From Leclercia sp. S52 (GTDB lineage: Bacteria > Pseudomonadota > Gammaproteobacteria > Enterobacterales > Enterobacteriaceae), in NCBI RefSeq assembly GCF_039727615.1, contig NZ_CP152474.1, positions 248,001 to 312,000 of the forward strand: a DNA stretch of 64,000 nt. The letters are read 5' to 3'. The notes under the pieces are model-generated. The model saw only the letters and a program-made list of their open reading frames with translations, did no database searches and was not told where the DNA came from. Shown in pieces: positions 1 to 12,894 of the stretch. A program made the translations under genes and the position numbers. The stretch's first letter is position 1; the number at the start of each line of letters is the position of its first letter.

Positions 1-135
1 ATTCAGGAAGAGCTGGGCGAGCACCGCTTCAGCAGCGGTCGCTTCGACGCCGCCGCACGCCTGATGGAGCAGATCACCACCTCAGATGAGCTCATCGACT
101 TCCTGACGCTGCCTGGCTACCGCTTGCTGGCCTGA
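1..135 (+). CDS. aceB: Malate synthase A, C-terminal end (partial)
   Basis: Only the last 44 codons are inside the window; the reading frame is open from base 1 and ends in TGA at 133-135. The C-terminal residues LIDFLTLPGYRLLA are those of enterobacterial malate synthase A, which condenses glyoxylate with acetyl-CoA to malate in the glyoxylate shunt. The gene lies 33 bases upstream of aceA in the same orientation, as in the aceBAK operon. The identification rests on this short tail plus the perfect operon context. Confidence 0.9.
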   Translation: MQEELGEHRFSSGRFDAAARLMEQITTSDELIDFLTLPGYRLLA

Positions 136-168
136 TTTCACCACATAACAATAATGGAGCATCTGCAC

Positions 169-1473
169 ATGAAAACCCGTACCCAACAAATCGACGCATT
201 ACAGAACGAGTGGACTCAACCGCGCTGGGAAGGCATTGAACGCCCTTATAGCGCAGAGGAAGTGGTGAAGTTACGCGGCTCGGTCAATCCGGAGTGCACC
301 CTGGCGCAGCTGGGAGCGGCAAAAATGTGGCGTCTGCTGCACGGTGAATCGAAAAAGGGCTATATCAACAGCCTCGGCGCGCTGACAGGTGGCCAGGCGT
401 TACAGCAGGCGAAAGCGGGCATTGAAGCAGTCTACCTCTCGGGCTGGCAGGTCGCGGCGGATGCCAACCTGGCGTCCAGCATGTACCCGGACCAGTCCCT
501 CTATCCGGCGAACTCTGTCCCGGCAGTGGTGGAGCGCATCAACAACACCTTCCGTCGGGCGGATCAGATCCAGTGGGCGTCCGGGATTGAGCCAAACGAT
601 CCGCGCTTTGTGGATTACTTCCTGCCGATCGTCGCCGATGCTGAAGCGGGGTTTGGCGGGGTGCTGAACGCCTTCGAGCTGATGAAATCGATGATTGAAG
701 CCGGTGCAGCGGCCGTTCACTTCGAAGATCAGCTAGCCTCGGTGAAGAAGTGCGGACACATGGGCGGCAAAGTGCTGGTGCCAACGCAGGAGGCGATTCA
801 GAAACTGGTGGCCGCCCGTCTGGCCGCTGACGTGCTGGGCGTCCCGACGCTGGTGATTGCCCGTACCGATGCCGATGCCGCGGACCTGATCACCTCCGAT
901 TGCGACCCTTACGACAGTCAGTTTATTACCGGGGAGCGGACCAGCGAAGGCTTCTATCGTACCCATGCCGGCATTGAACAGGCGATCAGCCGCGGTCTGG
1001 CCTACGCCCCTTATGCGGATCTGGTGTGGTGCGAGACCTCCACCCCGGACCTGGCCCTGGCTAAACGCTTTGCTGATGCCATCCATGCGAAATATCCGGG
1101 CAAACTGCTGGCCTATAACTGCTCACCATCCTTCAACTGGCAGAAAAACCTGGACGATAAAACCATCGCCAGCTTCCAGCAAGAGCTGTCGGACATGGGC
1201 TACAAGTATCAGTTCATCACCCTCGCGGGCATTCACAGCATGTGGTTCAACATGTTCGATCTGGCGCACGCCTACGCCCAGGGCGAGGGCATGAAGCACT
1301 ACGTCGAGAAGGTCCAGCAGCCGGAGTTCGCAGCAAGCCAAAAGGGCTATACCTTTGCCTCGCATCAGCAGGAAGTGGGAACGGGCTACTTCGATAACGT
1401 CACCACCATCATTCAGGGCGGCGCCTCCTCCGTAACCGCGCTGACCGGGTCGACCGAAGAAGCACAGTTCTGA
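169..1473 (+). CDS. aceA: Isocitrate lyase
   Basis: Cleaves isocitrate to succinate and glyoxylate, the first committed step of the cytosolic glyoxylate shunt. The product is 434 residues, the same length as E. coli AceA. The family signature KKCGH is at residues 193-197 with the catalytic Cys195. The frame is open from an upstream ATG at 154, but I chose 169 (MKTRTQQID) because it matches the conserved N-terminus and follows an AATGGAG ribosome-binding region. It is the middle gene of aceBAK. An intergenic REP palindrome and a second hairpin lie between it and aceK; such structures are known to reduce aceK expression relative to aceA. Confidence 0.97.
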   Translation: MKTRTQQIDALQNEWTQPRWEGIERPYSAEEVVKLRGSVNPECTLAQLGAAKMWRLLHGESKKGYINSLGALTGGQALQQAKAGIEAVYLSGWQVAADANLASSMYPDQSLYPANSVPAVVERINNTFRRADQIQWASGIEPNDPRFVDYFLPIVADAEAGFGGVLNAFELMKSMIEAGAAAVHFEDQLASVKKCGHMGGKVLVPTQEAIQKLVAARLAADVLGVPTLVIARTDADAADLITSDCDPYDSQFITGERTSEGFYRTHAGIEQAISRGLAYAPYADLVWCETSTPDLALAKRFADAIHAKYPGKLLAYNCSPSFNWQKNLDDKTIASFQQELSDMGYKYQFITLAGIHSMWFNMFDLAHAYAQGEGMKHYVEKVQQPEFAASQKGYTFASHQQEVGTGYFDNVTTIIQGGASSVTALTGSTEEAQF

Positions 1474-1483
1474 TAACGGAAAC

Positions 1484-1513
1484 GCCCGGTGGCGCTACGC
1501 TTACCGGGCCTAC
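1484..1513. repeat. REP palindrome between aceA and aceK
   Basis: Single REP-type inverted repeat with arms GCCCGGTGGCG and ACCGGGC, located just after the aceA stop. The same core recurs at six other intergenic sites in the window. Confidence 0.85.
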
Positions 1514-1521
1514 GGTTCCTT

Positions 1522-1544
1522 GGGAGAGGGTTAGGGTGAGGGGA
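1522..1544. repeat. GGGAGAGGG-type dispersed intergenic repeat
   Basis: The string GGGAGAGGGTTAGGGTGAGG lies directly in front of aceK. Related copies with both hairpin arms occur at 3291-3318 and 43332-43370, so this is one arm of a dispersed palindromic intergenic element different from REP. Here only the right half is evident. Confidence 0.6.
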
Positions 1545-1548
1545 AGCT

Positions 1549-3276
1549 ATGTCGCGTGGCATGGAGTTACTGATTGCACAAACCATCCTGCAGGGCTTTG
1601 ATGCCCAGTATGGCCGCTTTCTGGAGGTGACTGCCGGGGCGCAGCAGCGCTTTGAGCAGGCCGACTGGCACGCGGTGCAGCAGGCCATGAAGCAGCGTAT
1701 CCACCTCTACGATCACCATGTGGGCCTGGTAGTGGAGCAACTGCGCTGCATCACCGGGCACACCAGTACCGATGCCGCGTTCTTACTGCGTGTGAAAGAG
1801 CATTACACCCATCTGCTGCCGGATTACCCTCGCTTTGAAATTGCGGAGAGCTTTTTCAACTCCGTCTACTGTCGGCTGTTTGACCACCGCTCCCTGTCAC
1901 CGGAGCGGCTCTTTATTTTCAGCTCTCAGCCCGGACAACGTTTTCGCACCCTGTCGCGCCCGCTGGCGAAAGATTTCTTTCCCGACCAGGGCTGGGAGGC
2001 GCTGTTAACCAAGGTGTTAGCCGACCTTCCTCTGCGTCTGCCCTGGCAAAATCGCCCGCGTGATGTCGGGTATATCATCGCCCATCTGTCTGAAACGCTG
2101 GGTGCAGACAACCTGCGCAACTGCCATCTGCAGGTCGCTAACGAACTCTTTTATCGCAACAAAGCCGCCTGGCTGGTGGGCAAGCTGGTTACGCCGGACG
2201 CCACGCTGCCGTTTCTGCTGCCCATTCACCGCAGCGATGAAGGGGAGCTGGCGGTGGATACCTGCCTGACCACCAACGCCGAGGCCAGCATCGTTTTCGG
2301 TTTCGCCCGCTCCTATTTTATGGTTTATGCCCCGCAGCCGGGCGCGCTGGTGGAGTGGTTGCGGGAGATCCTGCCCGGTAAAACCACCGCCGAGCTCTAT
2401 ATGGCGATAGGGTGTCAGAAGCACGCCAAAACAGAGAGCTATCGGGAGTATCTGCACTATATCGCCCGTGCCGACGAGCAGTTTATCGAGGCGCCGGGCA
2501 TTCGCGGTATGGTGATGCTGGTCTTCACCCTGCCGGGATTTGATCGGGTCTTTAAGGTGATTAAGGACAGGTTCGCCCCGCAAAAAGAGATGACTGCTGC
2601 TCACGTCCGTGCCTGCTATCAGCTGGTTAAGGAGCACGATCGCGTCGGGCGCATGGCGGATACCCAGGAGTTTGAGAACTTCGTACTGGATAAGCGGCAG
2701 ATTGCGCCGGAACTGATGGCGCTGTTGCTCCAGGAGGCGCCGGGAAAAATCAGCGATCTGGGCGACCGGATTGCCATCAGCCACCTCTATATCGAACGGC
2801 GGATGGTGCCGCTCAATATCTGGCTGGAGCAGGCGGAGGGGCAGGCGCTGCACGACGCCATCGAAGAGTACGGCAACGCTATCCGTCAGCTGGCGGCGGC
2901 CAACATCTTTCCGGGCGATATGTTGTTTAAAAACTTCGGCGTCACCCGCCACGGGCGGGTGGTGTTCTACGATTACGACGAAATCTGCTACATGACGGAA
3001 GTGAATTTCCGTGAGATCCCGCCCCCGCGTTATCCGGAAGATGAACTCGCCAGCGAGCCCTGGTACAGCGTCTCACCGGGGGATGTCTTCCCGGAGGAGT
3101 TTCGTCACTGGCTCTGCGCCGACCCACGCATCGGGACGCTGTTTGAGGAGATGCATGCCGATCTGTTCCGCGCTGACTACTGGCGGAGCCTGCAGACGCG
3201 CATCCAGAACGGGCATGTGGAAGATGTATATGCTTACCGGCGTAAGCAGCGGTTTAGCGTGCGGTATGCTGCATAA
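1549..3276 (+). CDS. aceK: Isocitrate dehydrogenase kinase/phosphatase
   Basis: Bifunctional enzyme that phosphorylates and dephosphorylates isocitrate dehydrogenase, switching carbon between the TCA cycle and the glyoxylate shunt. The product is 575 residues (E. coli 578) and is collinear with E. coli AceK throughout, including the kinase-lobe stretch [20 protein letters not shown] and the following [14 protein letters not shown]. Only the last few residues differ (ends SVRYAA). The ATG at 1549 aligns with the E. coli start. It is the distal gene of aceBAK and is followed by a strong terminator. A second in-frame ATG at residue 5 is possible but less likely. Confidence 0.96.
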   Translation: MSRGMELLIAQTILQGFDAQYGRFLEVTAGAQQRFEQADWHAVQQAMKQRIHLYDHHVGLVVEQLRCITGHTSTDAAFLLRVKEHYTHLLPDYPRFEIAESFFNSVYCRLFDHRSLSPERLFIFSSQPGQRFRTLSRPLAKDFFPDQGWEALLTKVLADLPLRLPWQNRPRDVGYIIAHLSETLGADNLRNCHLQVANELFYRNKAAWLVGKLVTPDATLPFLLPIHRSDEGELAVDTCLTTNAEASIVFGFARSYFMVYAPQPGALVEWLREILPGKTTAELYMAIGCQKHAKTESYREYLHYIARADEQFIEAPGIRGMVMLVFTLPGFDRVFKVIKDRFAPQKEMTAAHVRACYQLVKEHDRVGRMADTQEFENFVLDKRQIAPELMALLLQEAPGKISDLGDRIAISHLYIERRMVPLNIWLEQAEGQALHDAIEEYGNAIRQLAAANIFPGDMLFKNFGVTRHGRVVFYDYDEICYMTEVNFREIPPPRYPEDELASEPWYSVSPGDVFPEEFRHWLCADPRIGTLFEEMHADLFRADYWRSLQTRIQNGHVEDVYAYRRKQRFSVRYAA

Positions 3277-3290
3277 CGTGCGGTCTGGTG

Positions 3291-3318
3291 CCCTGACCCT
3301 CTCCCTCGGGGAGAGGGA
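3291..3318. repeat. CCCTCTCCC/GGGAGAGGG intergenic palindrome
   Basis: Inverted repeat CCCTCTCCCTCGGGGAGAGGG with a CCCTGA flank downstream of aceK. It matches the elements at 1522-1544 and 43332-43370. Confidence 0.65.
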
Positions 3319-3328
3319 ACAAACACTA

Positions 3329-3353
3329 AAAACGGCAACAAGGTTGCCGTTTT
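3329..3353. terminator. Terminator between aceK and iclR
   Basis: Hairpin with arms AAAACGGCAAC and GTTGCCGTTTT and an AAG loop, between the convergent ends of aceK and iclR. The A/T flanks on both sides make it a bidirectional rho-independent terminator. Confidence 0.85.
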
Positions 3354-3383
3354 GCATTTACCTCGCCGCCGGGCATTTAAGAC

Positions 3384-4208
3384 TTAACGGATCCCACCAT
3401 ACGCCAGCGTCACCTCTTTCGCCGCCTTAATCACCAGCGCCCCCAGCTCGGTCACCCGGTCATCGGTCATTCGCGAGATCGGCCCGGAAATGGAGATGGC
3501 GGCAAAAGGCTCGCGGTGTTCGTCAAAAATACAGGCTGCCAGGCAGCGCAGACCGAGCGCATGCTCTTCGTCATCAAAGGAGTAGCCGCGCTTGCGCGTC
3601 AGGGCCAAATCCTCTTTCAGATGCACCGGTGAGACCAGCGTCGCATGAGTATAAGCGTGCAGCCCTTTACGGTGTAGCAGGCCCGTGACCTGCTCCTCGC
3701 TGAGCTGGGATAAAAACGCCTTCCCGGCCCCGGAGGCGTGCATCGGCAGCTTGCCGCCAATCGGCGCCGACATGCGCATCAGCTGAGTACACTGCACCTG
3801 GTCGATAATAATCGCCTGGTGATCGCTCTGGTCGAGCACCGCCAGGTTGACCGTCTCGCCGGAGTCCTCCATCAGCTTGCGCAGGATCGGGTGCACGATA
3901 GCGAGCAGGTTACGACTCTGTAAAAAGCTGCTGCCGACGATAAACGCATGGGCACCCACGGACCAGTGCCCCAGCTCGCCCACCTGACGGACAAAGCCCA
4001 GCTGCTGCATGGTGGTCAGCAGGCGATGGGTGGTGGAGTTCGGCAGGCCAGCCTGCTGGGCCAGCTCGGTCAGCGCCACGCTGCTGTGCGACTCGGCTAT
4101 CCACTCCAGCAGTTTAAGGCCCCGCGTCAGGGACTGGACTTGTCCGCCCGCCGGGGCGGTTGCGGCGGCGGGTTTTCTGCCGCGTTTAGCGGGAACGGTG
4201 GCGACCAT
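3384..4208 (-). CDS. iclR: Transcriptional repressor of aceBAK, IclR
   Basis: Repressor of the glyoxylate shunt operon and founder of the IclR family. The product is 274 residues, identical in length to E. coli IclR: an N-terminal winged HTH at about residues 25-90 (LTELAQQAGLPNSTTHRLL) followed by the effector-binding domain. The frame extends 11 codons upstream to 4241; I chose the start at 4208 (MVATVPAKRGRKPA), which aligns with the known N-terminus and has AGGAG-like bases before it. It is convergent to aceK and divergent from metH. An IclR-type operator sits 24 bases upstream of the start, consistent with autoregulation. Confidence 0.96.
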   Translation of the reverse strand: MVATVPAKRGRKPAAATAPAGGQVQSLTRGLKLLEWIAESHSSVALTELAQQAGLPNSTTHRLLTTMQQLGFVRQVGELGHWSVGAHAFIVGSSFLQSRNLLAIVHPILRKLMEDSGETVNLAVLDQSDHQAIIIDQVQCTQLMRMSAPIGGKLPMHASGAGKAFLSQLSEEQVTGLLHRKGLHAYTHATLVSPVHLKEDLALTRKRGYSFDDEEHALGLRCLAACIFDEHREPFAAISISGPISRMTDDRVTELGALVIKAAKEVTLAYGGIR

Positions 4209-4231
4209 GACAGGCTCCTTTTTCTGTATCG

Positions 4232-4246
4232 TGGAAATCATTTTCG
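4232..4246. promoter_or_regulatory. Putative IclR operator (autoregulation)
   Basis: TGGAAATCATTTTCG is a near-palindrome matching the IclR operator core TGGAAATNATTTCCA. It lies in the iclR-metH intergenic region just upstream of iclR, where E. coli IclR represses its own gene. Confidence 0.7.
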
Positions 4247-4402
4247 TTTTATTTGGCTGTTTTGCAACCGCTATCCTTACTGATCGGAGGAGTTATGGTG
4301 AACATGTCTCATGTTACCGCAGTGTGACTTTTCCCCTTTGCAAGATTATGCCAGTATGGTCTGCTGGCCTTTTGGCCTGGTTGAGCGTTGTCGGGAGCAA
4401 GT

Positions 4403-8086
<3,684 letters not shown>

Positions 8087-8108
8087 GGTCACGTTTCCTT
8101 ACAACAAA

Positions 8109-8131
8109 CAGGGCACCCACCGGGTGCCCTG
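8109..8131. terminator. metH terminator
   Basis: Hairpin CAGGGCACCC / GGGTGCCCTG followed by TCTCTTTCTT, 22 bases after the metH stop. Confidence 0.85.
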
Positions 8132-8182
8132 TCTCTTTCTTACGTTTGAACCCTTATACTGAACGAAGGCTCCTTCGGCATT

Positions 8183-8249
8183 GCCCGGTGGCGCTCTCGC
8201 TTACCGGGCCTACAGGTAGGCCGGATAAGGCATCGCCGCCATCCGGCAA
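8183..8249. repeat. BIME (two REP units) between metH and yjbB
   Basis: Two oppositely oriented REP palindromes: GCCCGGTGGCG...ACCGGGCC followed by GGCCGGATAAGG...CCATCCGGC, with a TACAGGTAG linker. Confidence 0.85.
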
Positions 8250-8304
8250 TACAGCGCGCTAAGAGCCTCAGGAAAATGGATAACGAAAAGGAGGACCTAC
8301 ATCC

Positions 8305-9936
8305 GTGCTGACACTGCTACATCTGCTTTCTGCCGTGGCGTTGCTGGTTTGGGGCACGCACATTGTCCGTACCGGCGTGATGCGTGTTTTTGGTGCTCGC
8401 TTACGCACCGTCCTCAGCCGTAGCGTTGAGAAAAAACCGCTCGCGTTCTGCGCCGGCATTGGCGTAACCGCGCTGGTGCAAAGCAGCAACGCCACTACCA
8501 TGCTGGTCACCTCATTTGTGGCCCAGGATCTGGTGGCGCTGACCCCTGCGCTGGTGATTGTCCTCGGTGCTGACGTGGGGACCGCGCTGATGGCGCGGGT
8601 ATTAACCTTCGATCTCTCCTGGCTGTCGCCGCTGCTGATTTTCATCGGCGTGATATTTTTCCTTGGCCGTAAACAGACCCGCGCCGGACAGCTGGGACGC
8701 GTGGGGATCGGCCTGGGGCTGATCCTTCTGGCGCTGGAGCTGATCGTCCAGGCCGTCACCCCCATCACCCAGGCCAGCGGTGTGCAGGTCATCTTCGCCT
8801 CGCTGACCGGTGATATTCTGCTGGATGCGCTGATTGGCGCGGTGTTTGCCCTGATCAGCTACTCCAGCCTGGCGGCGGTACTGTTAACCGCCACCCTCAC
8901 CGCGGCAGGAATTATCTCCTTCCCGGTGGCCCTGTGTCTGGTGATAGGCGCTAACCTCGGCTCCGGCCTGCTGGCGATGCTCAACAACAGTGCCGCCAAC
9001 GCCGCGGCCCGTCGCGTGGCCCTCGGCAGCCTGCTGTTTAAGCTGGTGGGCAGTCTGGTGATCCTGCCATTCGTCTATCCGCTGGCGAACCTGATGGACA
9101 ACCTGCCGCTGCCGAAATCGGAGCTGGTGATCTACTTCCACGTCTTCTACAACCTGGTCCGCTGCGTGGCGATGGTGCCCTTTGCTGAGCCGATGGCGCG
9201 GTTCTGTAAGCGGGTGATCCGCGATGAGCCGGAGCTGGATGCACGCCTGAAACCGAAACATCTGGATACCTCAGCCCTGGATACGCCAGCGCTGGCGCTG
9301 GCCAATGCTGCCCGGGAAACGCTGCGCATGGGCGATGCCATGGAGCTGATGCTGGAAGGACTGAAAAAGGTGATGCATGGCGAACCGCGGGAGGAAAAAG
9401 ATCTGCGCAAGCTCGCCGATGACATCAACGTGCTCTATACCGCCATTAAGCTCTATCTGGCGCGGATGCCAAAAGATGAGCTGGCGGAGGAGGAGTCCCG
9501 CCGCTGGGCGGAGATTATCGAGATGTCGCTCAACCTTGAGCAGGCCTCCGATATCGTTGAGCGCATGGGGAGTGAAATCGCTGATAAATCGCTGGCGGCC
9601 CGCCGGGCATTTTCCCTCGAAGGGGTCAAAGAGCTGGATGCGCTGCACGATCAGCTGCTGGCTAACCTCAGGCTGGCGATGTCGGTCTTTTTCTCCAGCG
9701 ATCTGGCCAGCGCCCGTCGTCTGCGCCGCAACAAGCACCGCTTCCGCATCCTCAACCGCCGCTACTCCCACGCGCACGTCGACCGGCTGCACCAGCAGAA
9801 CGTGCAAAGTATCGAGACCAGCTCCCTGCATATGGGGCTGCTGGGCGACATGAAGCGTCTTAACTCCCTGTTCTGCGCGGTGGCGTACAGCGTGATGGAA
9901 CAGCCGGATGAAGATGATGGCCGGGATGAGTATTAA
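8305..9936 (+). CDS. yjbB: Na+/phosphate cotransporter family protein YjbB
   Basis: Inner-membrane protein of the Na/Pi-cotransporter family; E. coli YjbB has been linked to phosphate export. The product is 543 residues as in E. coli. The N-terminal half (1-300) is a run of hydrophobic helices with the duplicated glutamine/serine-rich motif (GVTALVQSSNATTM; second copy near SYSSLAAVLL). The C-terminal part (about 330-530) is a helical PhoU-like domain. The start is the GTG at 8305 with a good AAAAGGAGG ribosome-binding site 9 bases upstream. The stop overlaps the stop of the convergent antitoxin gene by 4 bases. Confidence 0.95.
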   Translation: MLTLLHLLSAVALLVWGTHIVRTGVMRVFGARLRTVLSRSVEKKPLAFCAGIGVTALVQSSNATTMLVTSFVAQDLVALTPALVIVLGADVGTALMARVLTFDLSWLSPLLIFIGVIFFLGRKQTRAGQLGRVGIGLGLILLALELIVQAVTPITQASGVQVIFASLTGDILLDALIGAVFALISYSSLAAVLLTATLTAAGIISFPVALCLVIGANLGSGLLAMLNNSAANAAARRVALGSLLFKLVGSLVILPFVYPLANLMDNLPLPKSELVIYFHVFYNLVRCVAMVPFAEPMARFCKRVIRDEPELDARLKPKHLDTSALDTPALALANAARETLRMGDAMELMLEGLKKVMHGEPREEKDLRKLADDINVLYTAIKLYLARMPKDELAEEESRRWAEIIEMSLNLEQASDIVERMGSEIADKSLAARRAFSLEGVKELDALHDQLLANLRLAMSVFFSSDLASARRLRRNKHRFRILNRRYSHAHVDRLHQQNVQSIETSSLHMGLLGDMKRLNSLFCAVAYSVMEQPDEDDGRDEY

Positions 9937-10220
9937 TCTGTTGCGTTTTTAATGGCTAACCCAAGACCCAATGCTTTCATCACTGCCAGGGTGGTTTTAA
10001 GTGTTGGGTTACCTTTCTCACTGAACGAGCGATAAAGCTGTTCGCGCGAAAGTCCTGTCTGGGCCGCAATCTGCGTCATGCCTTTGGCGCGGGCAACTAC
10101 GCCAAGGGCTTGCGCTATATAGGCCGCATCACCCGTTTCCAGCGCATCGGCCATGAATACAGCTATTTCCTCATCATTAATGAGCGCGCTGGCAGGATCG
10201 TAGTGGGTCAATTTATTCAT
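9933..10220 (-). CDS. Antitoxin of the HI1420 / addiction-module antidote family
   Basis: 95-residue helix-turn-helix protein. The C-terminal half ([20 protein letters not shown], then [24 protein letters not shown]) is typical of the XRE-like antidotes paired with HigB/RelE-superfamily toxins of the HI1419 type; the acidic N-terminus begins after [13 protein letters not shown]. Its ATG overlaps the 3' end of the upstream toxin gene by 8 bases, the usual translational coupling of this module. The toxin partner is broken, so this is probably an orphan antitoxin that may still autoregulate its promoter. The pair occupies the slot where E. coli has pepE. Assignment is from motif and architecture only. 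Confidence 0.85.
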   Translation of the reverse strand: MNKLTHYDPASALINDEEIAVFMADALETGDAAYIAQALGVVARAKGMTQIAAQTGLSREQLYRSFSEKGNPTLKTTLAVMKALGLGLAIKNATD

Positions 10221-10444
10221 CGCAAATGATCTCCTGATTGTCGAGCGATCTGGCGAGGATTTTAGCCATCTCTATATCTTTTTTTTGGCTGCTTTTATCG
10301 CCACCACAGAGCAGGATAATGAGAACATCCCCTCGTTGTTGATAGTAGAGCCGATAGCCGGGTCGCAATCAGCGTGTTTACACGTCTGTCCTTAATGCTA
10401 TTTTGCCAGCGCCGAAAGACTTCTGTCTGGACAATCGTCTTCAT
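10213..10444 (-). pseudogene. HI1419-type (HigB/RelE-superfamily) toxin, internally deleted
   Basis: Two toxin fragments lie in different frames. The N-terminal part begins at 10444 (MKTIVQTEVFRRWQNSIKDR) after a GGAGG site. The C-terminal part reads [20 protein letters not shown] and then [20 protein letters not shown], ending in TAA at 10213-10215. Family members have about 25 additional residues (the GDVKPVGEGVSELR region) between these blocks. The gene is only 232 bases long, so an internal deletion near 10363 removed that segment and shifted the frame. No long homopolymer lies at the junction, so unlike the other frame disruptions here this looks like true decay. Confidence 0.85.
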
Positions 10445-10624
10445 CATACCTCCCTGTATTTTATAAACTACAATGCGGATTAACAAGTGGACGAGAAAAA
10501 TTAGGAGGCGATAGCGGGCAAGTAAAGAGGGATATCGGTGATTCTGAATGCGTCTCGTATTTCTTGGTACTTAACTTTTTACCAGCTCAAACCTAAGGTA
10601 TATTTCGCCTCTACAGGAGAAATT

Positions 10625-11500
10625 ATGCTGCCAACTCAATCCACCCGATTAAACAAATACATTAGCGAGAGCGGGATCTGCTCGCGTCGCGAGGCTGACC
10701 GTTATATCGAACAAGGCAACGTGTTTATCAATGGTAAACGCGCCACCATTGGCGATCAGGTCGTCCCTGGCGACGTCGTAAAAGTAAATGGTCAACTGAT
10801 CGAGCCCCGGGACGAAGAGGACCTGGTGTTTATCGCGCTGAATAAACCGGTTGGCATTGTCAGTACCACAGAAGATGGCGAGCGCGACAACATCGTTGAT
10901 TTCGTCAACCACAGCAGCCGTATCTTCCCGATTGGTCGTCTGGATAAAGACTCCCAGGGGCTGATTTTCCTCACCAACCACGGCGATCTGGTGAATAAGA
11001 TCCTGCGTGCCGGTAACGACCACGAGAAAGAGTACATCGTCACGGTTAACAAGCCGGTGACGGACGAATTCATTCGCGGCATGGGGGCGGGCGTGCCGAT
11101 CCTCGGCACGGTCACGAAGAAGTGCAAGGTGAAGAAAGAGGCGCCGTTCGCCTTCCGTATCACCCTGGTTCAGGGCCTAAACCGCCAGATCCGCCGCATG
11201 TGCGAACATTTTGGCTTTGAAGTGACGAAGCTGGAACGTACCCGCATCATGAACGTCAGCCTCTCCGGCATCCCGCTGGGCGAGTGGCGCGATCTGACTG
11301 GCGATGAACTGATTGAGCTGTTCAGGCTGATCGAGAACTCCTCCTCAGAAGCCAAGCCGAAAGCGAAGGCAAAACCGAAAGCGCAGGGCATTAAACGACC
11401 GGTGGTCAAAGCCCCGCAGGCGGAAGAGAAAAGTAAAGCCAAACCGGCCGGGAACGGGAAACGCTTTACCCAGCCAGGGCGCAAAAAGAAAGGGCGCTGA
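10625..11500 (+). CDS. rluF: 23S rRNA pseudouridine(2604) synthase RluF
   Basis: Isomerises U2604 of 23S rRNA and U35 of tRNA-Tyr. The product is 291 residues (E. coli 290): an S4 RNA-binding domain at 7-65 ([20 protein letters not shown]), the RsuA/RluB/E/F catalytic domain with [10 protein letters not shown] carrying Asp107, and a lysine-rich basic tail (about 255-291). The open frame extends upstream to 10538, but the ATG at 10625 follows an ACAGGAGA site and matches the family start. It is convergent with yjbD, whose stop codon is immediately adjacent. Confidence 0.96.
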   Translation: MLPTQSTRLNKYISESGICSRREADRYIEQGNVFINGKRATIGDQVVPGDVVKVNGQLIEPRDEEDLVFIALNKPVGIVSTTEDGERDNIVDFVNHSSRIFPIGRLDKDSQGLIFLTNHGDLVNKILRAGNDHEKEYIVTVNKPVTDEFIRGMGAGVPILGTVTKKCKVKKEAPFAFRITLVQGLNRQIRRMCEHFGFEVTKLERTRIMNVSLSGIPLGEWRDLTGDELIELFRLIENSSSEAKPKAKAKPKAQGIKRPVVKAPQAEEKSKAKPAGNGKRFTQPGRKKKGR

Positions 11501-11774
11501 TTAGCGCCTTCCACGGGTTGGGGTATTTGCCGACCAGGAGAATGTCGCCTCTTTATCCACTTTATAAGCCTGCTCTTTTTTAAGCTTGCGGGCTTTTTTT
11601 AGCGTCCAGTTCACGCTGCGCCATCAGTTTGTCGATGTACTCTTTCTTAACGTGATTGGTTTCGGCGTTGGTCAGCAGTCGGCCATGGGCGATACGGGCG
11701 CGATCGAGCAGGGTTTTCAGCTCGCGCTGCTCGCTCTCCGTCATCTCTTTCTGGGTCAATCTCGGTGTGGACAT
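11501..11774 (-). pseudogene. yjbD: DUF3811 protein YjbD, frameshifted in an A7 run
   Basis: Small conserved enterobacterial protein of unknown function. The first 64 codons (MSTPRLTQKEMTESEQRELK...) stop early at 11580. One extra base in the A7 run (T7 on + at 11594-11600) causes this; reading it as A6 continues through KKARKLKKEQAYKVDKEATF and ends ...ANTPTRGRR at 11501. The restored protein is 90 residues, the E. coli YjbD length. The restored stop codon abuts the rluF stop. A sequencing over-call is the simplest explanation; polymerase slippage on A7 is a weaker possibility. Confidence 0.85.
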
Positions 11775-11837
11775 ACCTGAAGCCTCCTGTGGACGAGGCT
11801 TCAGTGTAAAGCATGCCTTCGCTGTCGCGAAGCTGAA

Positions 11838-12782
11838 TTACCCTTCCTTCACCACATCGCGTTTCTTTTGCTCATCGATCGGCTTACCCGACCAGTAACC
11901 CGCCAGCAGCGAGCCGGACAGGTTATGCCATACCGAGAACAGCGCGCCAGGCAGTGCCGCCAGCGGCGAGAAGTAAATTTTGCCGAGCGCAGCGGCCAGG
12001 CCGGAGTTCTGCATCCCTACCTCAATCGCCAGCGTACGGCAGGTGGATTCGTCAAAGCCGAAGAGCTTCCCGCCCCAGTAACCACCCAGCAGGCCGATGG
12101 TGTTGTGCAGCACCACCGCGATAATCACCACAAAGCCGACAGAGGCGATATGCGCCGCAGAACCGGCCACCACGGCGCTGATAATCGCCAGAATGCAGAC
12201 CATCGAAAACGCCGGCAGATACGGCTCCACGGCTTTCACCAGCCGCGGGAACAGGTGGTGGATAATCAGCCCCAGCGCAATCGGGATCACGACGATCTGC
12301 AGAATGCTCAGCAGCATCCCCATCACATCCACCTGAATGTGGGCATCCACGTACAGACGGGTCAGCAGCGGGGTCGCCACCACGCCCACCAGGGTGGAGA
12401 CGGAGGAGATGGTCACCGACAGCGCCACATCGCCTTTCGCCAGATAGATCATCACGTTGGAGGCCGTACCGCTGGCCACGCTGCCTACCAGCACCATCCC
12501 GGCGGAGAGATCCGGCGGCATTTTAAAGGCGATAGCCAGCGCCCATGCCGCCAGCGGCATCACCAGGTAGTGCAGGAAAATACCCGCCGCGACCGGGGCC
12601 GGGCGTGACAGCACGCGTTTAAAATCATCGACTTTCAGGTGCACGCCCATGCCGAACATGATCAGCATTAGCAGCGTGGTGACCCACGGGCCGATAGCGG
12701 TAAAGGTGGATGGCGTGTAATACGCGAGAACAGAGAGCAGCAGCGCCCATAATGGGAACAGCCGGGTGATGGCGGATAACAT
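11838..12782 (-). CDS. panS: Ketopantoate/pantoate/pantothenate transporter PanS (BASS family)
   Basis: Multi-pass inner-membrane protein of the bile acid:sodium symporter superfamily, 314 residues with about ten hydrophobic segments. It carries the paired family motifs [19 protein letters not shown] (about 100-118) and [15 protein letters not shown]. Salmonella PanS, which imports ketopantoate, belongs to this family and, as I recall, is encoded near metH/lysC, which supports the name; other BASS members have different substrates. It is monocistronic, downstream of rtcR in the same direction but separated by a terminator. Confidence 0.75.
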   Translation of the reverse strand: MLSAITRLFPLWALLLSVLAYYTPSTFTAIGPWVTTLLMLIMFGMGVHLKVDDFKRVLSRPAPVAAGIFLHYLVMPLAAWALAIAFKMPPDLSAGMVLVGSVASGTASNVMIYLAKGDVALSVTISSVSTLVGVVATPLLTRLYVDAHIQVDVMGMLLSILQIVVIPIALGLIIHHLFPRLVKAVEPYLPAFSMVCILAIISAVVAGSAAHIASVGFVVIIAVVLHNTIGLLGGYWGGKLFGFDESTCRTLAIEVGMQNSGLAAALGKIYFSPLAALPGALFSVWHNLSGSLLAGYWSGKPIDEQKKRDVVKEG

Positions 12783-12824
12783 ACGGATTCCTTGCGATTG
12801 TGTTGTGTCATGTAGTTATAAAAA

Positions 12825-12846
12825 AAGCCGGGTTCGAGCCCGGCTT
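12825..12846. terminator. rtcR terminator
   Basis: AAGCCGGG-TTCGAG-CCCGGCTT hairpin. On the minus strand it is followed by a run of seven T, as expected for termination of rtcR upstream of panS. Confidence 0.85.
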
Positions 12847-12894
12847 AGAGATAGTGTTTATCCTGCTAATGAATTTTGTTCAACCAAATTTTCT

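Noticed and set aside
11586..11606. Programmed -1 ribosomal frameshift in yjbD
   Set aside because: The A-run resembles a slippery site, but restoring the conserved tail needs a +1 (or -2) change, and the same +1 pattern appears at G/C runs in seven unrelated genes.
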